Shown: positions 9,492 to 12,123 of the stretch, piece after piece
How the letters are laid out: each line of letters begins with the position of its first letter
Position numbering within the stretch: the stretch's first letter is position 1
Assembly (NCBI GenBank): GCA_017987055.1
Contig: JAGNUJ010000045.1
Location: forward strand, 1 to 12,123
Direction: 5' to 3'
Length of the DNA stretch: 12,123 bases
DNA from: Giesbergeria sp.
GTDB lineage: Bacteria > Pseudomonadota > Gammaproteobacteria > Burkholderiales > Burkholderiaceae_C
Notes under the pieces: model-generated
Databases searched by the model: none
Told to the model about the DNA's origin: nothing
The model's input: only the letters and a program-made list of their open reading frames with translations
Translations under genes and position numbers: made by a program

Positions 9492-10463
9492 TTAAACCGC
9501 TGCCAGCACTTGTATTGGCTGCACGGGTTGGGCGATGCGCTGGCGCAGCACCCGCTCAAAATGGCGCGGGTCGTGCGGTGTCAGCACTTGGGCTTCGCGC
9601 GGCAGGTGGTAATCCCACAGGCGCGAAATCCAAAAGCGCAGCGCCCCAGCGCGCGCCATAGCTGGCAGCAGACTGCGCTCGGCCGCGCTCAAAGGGCGCA
9701 CGCTTTGGTAGGCCGCCAGCATCGCGTCAAAGCGCGCCGCGTCGTGCGCGCCGGTTGCCCAGTCAATGCACCAATCGTTGAGGCAGACCGCCAAGTCGAA
9801 CAAAAAGGTATCGACACCAGCAAAGTAAAAATCAAAAAATCCGGTGAGCTGCTCGCCGTCAAACATCACGTTGTCGCGGAACAAATCGGCGTGTACCGGC
9901 CCGCGTGGCAGGGCGGTGTAGGCCGATGAGGCGGCGATGTGGTTTTGATAGGCCAATTCCGACTGGAGCAGCGCGGCTTGCTCGGCGTCCAAATGCGCCA
10001 GCACCACGGGGACGGTCTCGTTCCACCACGGCAGGCCGCGCAGATTGGGCTGCTGGCGCTCAAAGCCTTGGCCGGCCAAATGCATGCGTGCCAGCATCGC
10101 GCCGACGGCGGCGCAGTGCACCGCTTGCGGCGCCAGTTGGCTGCGCCCGTGCAGCTTGTTGACCACCGCCGCCGGTTTGCCGCAGACGCTGTGCAAAATC
10201 TCGCCGCGCGCGTCGGCCTGCGGCTCGGGCACCGGAATGCCGGCGTGCGCCAAGTGGCGCATCAGGTGCAGATAAAACGGCAGCTGCTCGGCGCTTAGGC
10301 GCTCGAACAGCGTCAGCACAAACTCGCCCGTATCGGTCGTGACGAAGTAGTTGGTGTTCTCAATGCCGCCCTCGATGCCGCGCAGCGCGCGCAGCTCGCC
10401 CAATTGCAAACGGGTCAGCAGCGCTTGCGCCGCTGCGGGCGAGACTTCGGTAAATACAGCCAT
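9492..10463 (-). CDS. thrB: Homoserine kinase, ThrB type II (APH-like fold)
   Basis: Phosphorylates L-homoserine with ATP to O-phosphohomoserine, the penultimate step of threonine synthesis; cytoplasmic. The 323 residues belong to the aminoglycoside-phosphotransferase-like ThrB of Pseudomonas and beta-proteobacteria, not the GHMP-type ThrB of E. coli. It opens MAVFTEVS, with LRGIEGGIENTNYFVTT (about 27-43) as nucleotide-binding loop and FVLTLFERLSAEQLPFYLHLMRHL (about 48-71). The catalytic loop is HADLFRDN (191-198) and the metal-binding block FFDFYFAG (209-216). The ATG is the complement of 10461-10463, without a clear Shine-Dalgarno. It heads a probable operon with the BPSS1780-type and MFS genes. 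No leader attenuator is visible in the 88 bp upstream. Confidence 0.94.
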   Translation of the reverse strand: MAVFTEVSPAAAQALLTRLQLGELRALRGIEGGIENTNYFVTTDTGEFVLTLFERLSAEQLPFYLHLMRHLAHAGIPVPEPQADARGEILHSVCGKPAAVVNKLHGRSQLAPQAVHCAAVGAMLARMHLAGQGFERQQPNLRGLPWWNETVPVVLAHLDAEQAALLQSELAYQNHIAASSAYTALPRGPVHADLFRDNVMFDGEQLTGFFDFYFAGVDTFLFDLAVCLNDWCIDWATGAHDAARFDAMLAAYQSVRPLSAAERSLLPAMARAGALRFWISRLWDYHLPREAQVLTPHDPRHFERVLRQRIAQPVQPIQVLAAV

Positions 10464-10551
10464 GGCTCAGGACACAACAAAAATAAGGCTAAAAGGTCAC
10501 GCCGCCGCCAACAAGCGCAGCGGGCGCGGTGCAAAAGTCAACCGGGGAGAT
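10464..10551 (-). other. Gap between the DUF2782-type gene and thrB
   Basis: 88 bp without a gene. On the minus strand a TTGTTG is followed after 17 nt by TAGCCT, a weak promoter-like pair for thrB. I see no terminator and no Shine-Dalgarno, so thrB may be read through from the DUF2782-type gene or have its own promoter. Confidence 0.3.
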
Positions 10552-10935
10552 TTAGAACTTCTTCAGATTCCAGACGCGCGTGCCGGTGTCGGTCTCAGCC
10601 CCATTGCGGGCGCGGTTGCGCACGCCATCGGACGGCTGCACCTCGTACTCGGGCAGGTTGCCCACCTTGGGCTGCACGGTGATGCTTTGCGTCTGGCCGC
10701 CGACGCGCAGCTCGTCAATGCGGCTGCCCGCATCTTCGACGAGGATGCGTTCGCTGGTTTGGTTCAGCCGACCGGCGGCCTTTGAGGGGGCGCCAGTTTG
10801 CTCTGGTTGTGATAGCTGCTCGCGCACGGATTCATTGGGCTGAGCAGGGTTTTGACTGGTATTTTGAGCCAGTGCGGAACCGCCGGCCAAAGCCAGCGGC
10901 AAAAGAAGAAAAACAGGGAATGAAACAAGGCGCAT
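10552..10935 (-). CDS. Secreted small protein, DUF2782-type
   Basis: 127-residue protein of unknown function, probably periplasmic. A Sec signal peptide (MRLVSFPVFLLLPLALAGGSALA, likely cut after Ala23) is followed by a Gln/Asn/Pro/Glu-rich linker (about 24-55). The conserved part is RILVEDAGSRIDELRVGGQTQSITVQPKVGNLPEYEV (about 63-99) and the end RVWNLKKF, resembling DUF2782 proteins (basic ends with a P/W motif). From memory, Pseudomonas has a DUF2782 gene between thrB and polA, the same neighbourhood as here. The frame is open upstream to 11049, but the signal peptide fixes the start at the ATG complement of 10933-10935. Repeat copy E lies in the linker (residues 28-46). The next gene, thrB, begins 88 bp downstream. 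Confidence 0.72.
   Translation of the reverse strand: MRLVSFPVFLLLPLALAGGSALAQNTSQNPAQPNESVREQLSQPEQTGAPSKAAGRLNQTSERILVEDAGSRIDELRVGGQTQSITVQPKVGNLPEYEVQPSDGVRNRARNGAETDTGTRVWNLKKF
10800..10853 (+). repeat. Dispersed repeat, copy E, antisense inside the DUF2782-type gene
   Basis: Left arm GCTCT (10800-10804, one mismatch), 7-nt spacer, right arm ATAGC (10812-10816). The unit then reads GATAGCTGCTCGCGCAC (10811-10827, one mismatch to copy A), with GGGCT at 10837-10841 and a degenerate tail. It codes for residues 28-46 of the host protein on the other strand. Confidence 0.5.
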
Positions 10936-10947
10936 GGCGCGATTGTA
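10936..10947 (-). promoter_or_regulatory. Candidate -10 for a leaderless DUF2782-type mRNA
   Basis: TACAAT on the minus strand (complement of 10942-10947) lies 6 nt before the ATG. No Shine-Dalgarno fits in the gap. No strong -35 is seen. Confidence 0.4.
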
Positions 10948-10983
10948 GAGGGGTGAATCTCTGCGCTGAGCTGCAGCCACACG

Positions 10984-11020
10984 GCGACATTGCGCCATAG
11001 CCCCATGCACAATTGCGGCC
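10984..11020 (+). promoter_or_regulatory. Candidate polA promoter, leaderless layout
   Basis: GCGACA (10984-10989, four matches to TTGACA), 18-nt spacer, CACAAT (11008-11013), then 7 nt to the ATG at 11021. This places the start of transcription at or next to the start codon. No Shine-Dalgarno is present. Confidence 0.45.
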
Positions 11021-12123
11021 ATGACCGAACAAAAAACCTTGGTGCTCATTGATGGCTCCAGCTACCTGTACCGCGCCTTTCACGCCATGCCCGACCTGCG
11101 CGCCATCCCCGGCGACCCGACCAGCGCGGCCACCGGTGCCATTCGTGGCTTTATCAATATGGTGGGCGCGCTGCGCAAAGAGGTGCCCGCCGACTACGCC
11201 GTCTGCGTGTTTGACGCGCCGGGCGGCACCTTTCGTGACGAGATTTACCCCGCTTACAAAGCCCAGCGCAAGCCGATGGAGGACGACCTGCGCGCACAAA
11301 TTGCGCCCATCCACGAGGTGGTGCGGCTGCTGGGCTGGACGGTGCTGGCCGTGCCCGGCGTCGAGGCTGACGATGTGATTGGCACGCTGTCGGTCATGGC
11401 CGCGCGCCAAGGCATCAACGTCGTCATCTCCAGCGGCGACAAAGACCTGAGCCAGCTGGTCGATGCCCACGTCACCATCATCGACACCATGAACGGCAAA
11501 AAGCGCGACGTCGCCGGCGTCACCGCTGAGTTTGGCGTGCCGCCGCAGCTGATGGTGGATTTTCAGGCGCTGGTCGGCGACAGCGTGGACAACATTCCCG
11601 GTGTGCCCAAAGTCGGTGCCAAGACCGCCGCCAAATGGCTGATGCAATACGGCTCGCTCGACGCCGTCGTCGCCAACGCCGGCGAGATCAAAGGCGTGGT
11701 CGGCGAGAACCTGCGCAATGCGCTGGAGTGGCTGCCCACCGCGCGCCAGCTGGTCACTATCAAAACCGACTGCGATTTGAGCGCCTATTTGCCAGACCTA
11801 CCAGCTATGGAAAGCATAGCTATTAGCGCACAGCAGACGGGCGCTTTGCGCGATTTTTACCAAAAATACGGCTTCAAAGGCTTGGCGCACGCGCTGGGCG
11901 CAGCGCCCGTCGCTGCGGCCAAGCCAGCCGCGCCGCTGGGAAAGAAAAAAGACGACGGTGGCACCGCCGACATGTTCGCTGAACCGGCTGGCGAATTTGC
12001 GGACGAGGAATTTGCGGACGAGCCAGCCACCGACGGCAATACGCCAGCGCAGCCCGCCGTCACTTACGAAACCATCCTGACGTGGGAGGCTTTTGAGGCG
12101 TGGCTGGCGCGCATCCAAGCGGC
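11021..12123 (+). CDS. polA: DNA polymerase I (N-terminal part, cut by window edge)
   Basis: Pol I fills gaps, removes Okazaki primers and acts in excision repair. Only the first 367 residues are here. The 5'-3' exonuclease (FEN-like) domain opens TLVLIDGSSYLYRAFHAM with Asp11. It continues with VFDAPGGTFRDEIYPAYKAQRKPMEDDLRAQ, EADD (115-118), GDKD (139-142) and the helix-hairpin-helix GDSVDNIPGVPKVGAKTA from 186. The segment LVTIKTDCDLSAYLPDLPAMESIAISAQQTGALRDFYQKYGFKGL joins it to the linker before the 3'-5' exonuclease-like domain. Two oddities are visible: dispersed repeat copy D is read in frame at residues 261-279, and a perfect 15-bp tandem repeat gives EFADE twice. The start is the ATG at 11021; the gene diverges from the DUF2782-type gene across 85 bp. 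Confidence 0.96.
   Translation, partial: MTEQKTLVLIDGSSYLYRAFHAMPDLRAIPGDPTSAATGAIRGFINMVGALRKEVPADYAVCVFDAPGGTFRDEIYPAYKAQRKPMEDDLRAQIAPIHEVVRLLGWTVLAVPGVEADDVIGTLSVMAARQGINVVISSGDKDLSQLVDAHVTIIDTMNGKKRDVAGVTAEFGVPPQLMVDFQALVGDSVDNIPGVPKVGAKTAAKWLMQYGSLDAVVANAGEIKGVVGENLRNALEWLPTARQLVTIKTDCDLSAYLPDLPAMESIAISAQQTGALRDFYQKYGFKGLAHALGAAPVAAAKPAAPLGKKKDDGGTADMFAEPAGEFADEEFADEPATDGNTPAQPAVTYETILTWEAFEAWLARIQA
11802..11856 (+). repeat. Dispersed palindromic repeat, copy D, inside polA
   Basis: Left arm AGCTAT (11803-11808), 7-nt spacer, right arm ATAGCT (11816-11821), then ATTAGCGCAC and a degenerate tail ending CGATTT at 11856. The 26-nt core (11804-11829) matches the copy A core at 21/26. It encodes PolA residues 261-279, at the junction after the 5'-3' exonuclease domain. 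Confidence 0.6.
11993..12022 (+). repeat. Perfect 15-bp tandem duplication in polA
   Basis: GAATTTGCGGACGAG occurs twice head to tail (11993-12007 and 12008-12022). It is in frame and gives EFADE-EFADE in the acidic linker between the exonuclease and polymerase parts. Identity at every base suggests a recent slippage duplication. Confidence 0.9.

Noticed and set aside
10832..11647. Open frame of 271 codons on the minus strand opposite polA
   Set aside because: Low-complexity His/Gly/Asp-rich shadow; polA motifs are intact on the plus strand.

Overview
This is a GC-rich chromosomal window. Gene content and order suggest a beta-proteobacterium of the order Burkholderiales, probably Comamonadaceae. 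Pointers are a thrB / DUF2782 / polA neighbourhood, a BPSS1780-type membrane protein behind thrB, a short H-NS-like protein of the type common in Burkholderiales, and a long-form AcnA. The family is inferred from memory of such genomes, not from a search. I see no rRNA, tRNA, CRISPR array, insertion sequence or phage gene.

Layout, left to right. (1) 1-122: the possible tail of an upstream gene, then a strong terminator built from a dispersed palindromic repeat. (2) apaH (minus) diverges from a CorC/HlyC-type (DUF21-CBS) membrane protein (plus) across only 25 bp. (3) A monocistronic H-NS-like gene has a perfect TATAAT upstream and a perfect terminator downstream. (4) A roughly 300-bp regulatory gap leads to acnA, whose AcnA is about 90 residues longer than the E. 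coli enzyme. (5) A flavin monooxygenase (plus) follows, ending in a terminator partly made from another repeat copy. (6) A probable minus-strand operon is transcribed thrB, BPSS1780-family membrane protein, MFS transporter. (7) A small secreted DUF2782-type protein (minus) diverges from polA (plus), which runs off the right edge.

The genes are mostly housekeeping: TCA cycle (acnA), threonine synthesis (thrB), DNA replication and repair (polA), dinucleoside polyphosphate turnover (apaH) and nucleoid structure (H-NS). I saw no defence or mobile system.

The most unusual signal is a family of short palindromic repeats of about 43-65 bp. Two copies lie in intergenic DNA (53-116 and 7239-7281), where they contribute to terminators. 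Three more appear inside coding sequence: acnA (5166-5219), polA (11802-11856) and the DUF2782-type gene (10800-10853). In acnA and polA the repeat is read in the same frame, so two unrelated proteins share a related nine-residue peptide (AIEDVAASA in AcnA, AMESIAISA in PolA). In AcnA and the DUF2782-type protein it falls at a variable linker; in PolA it falls just after the 5'-3' exonuclease domain. This resembles the protein-coding palindromic elements described in Rickettsia and is the best candidate here for something under-described.

A second theme is start signals. Only acnA has a clear Shine-Dalgarno. Three genes (the monooxygenase, polA and the DUF2782-type gene) carry a -10-like (C/T)ACAAT only 6-8 nt before the ATG, which suggests leaderless mRNAs.
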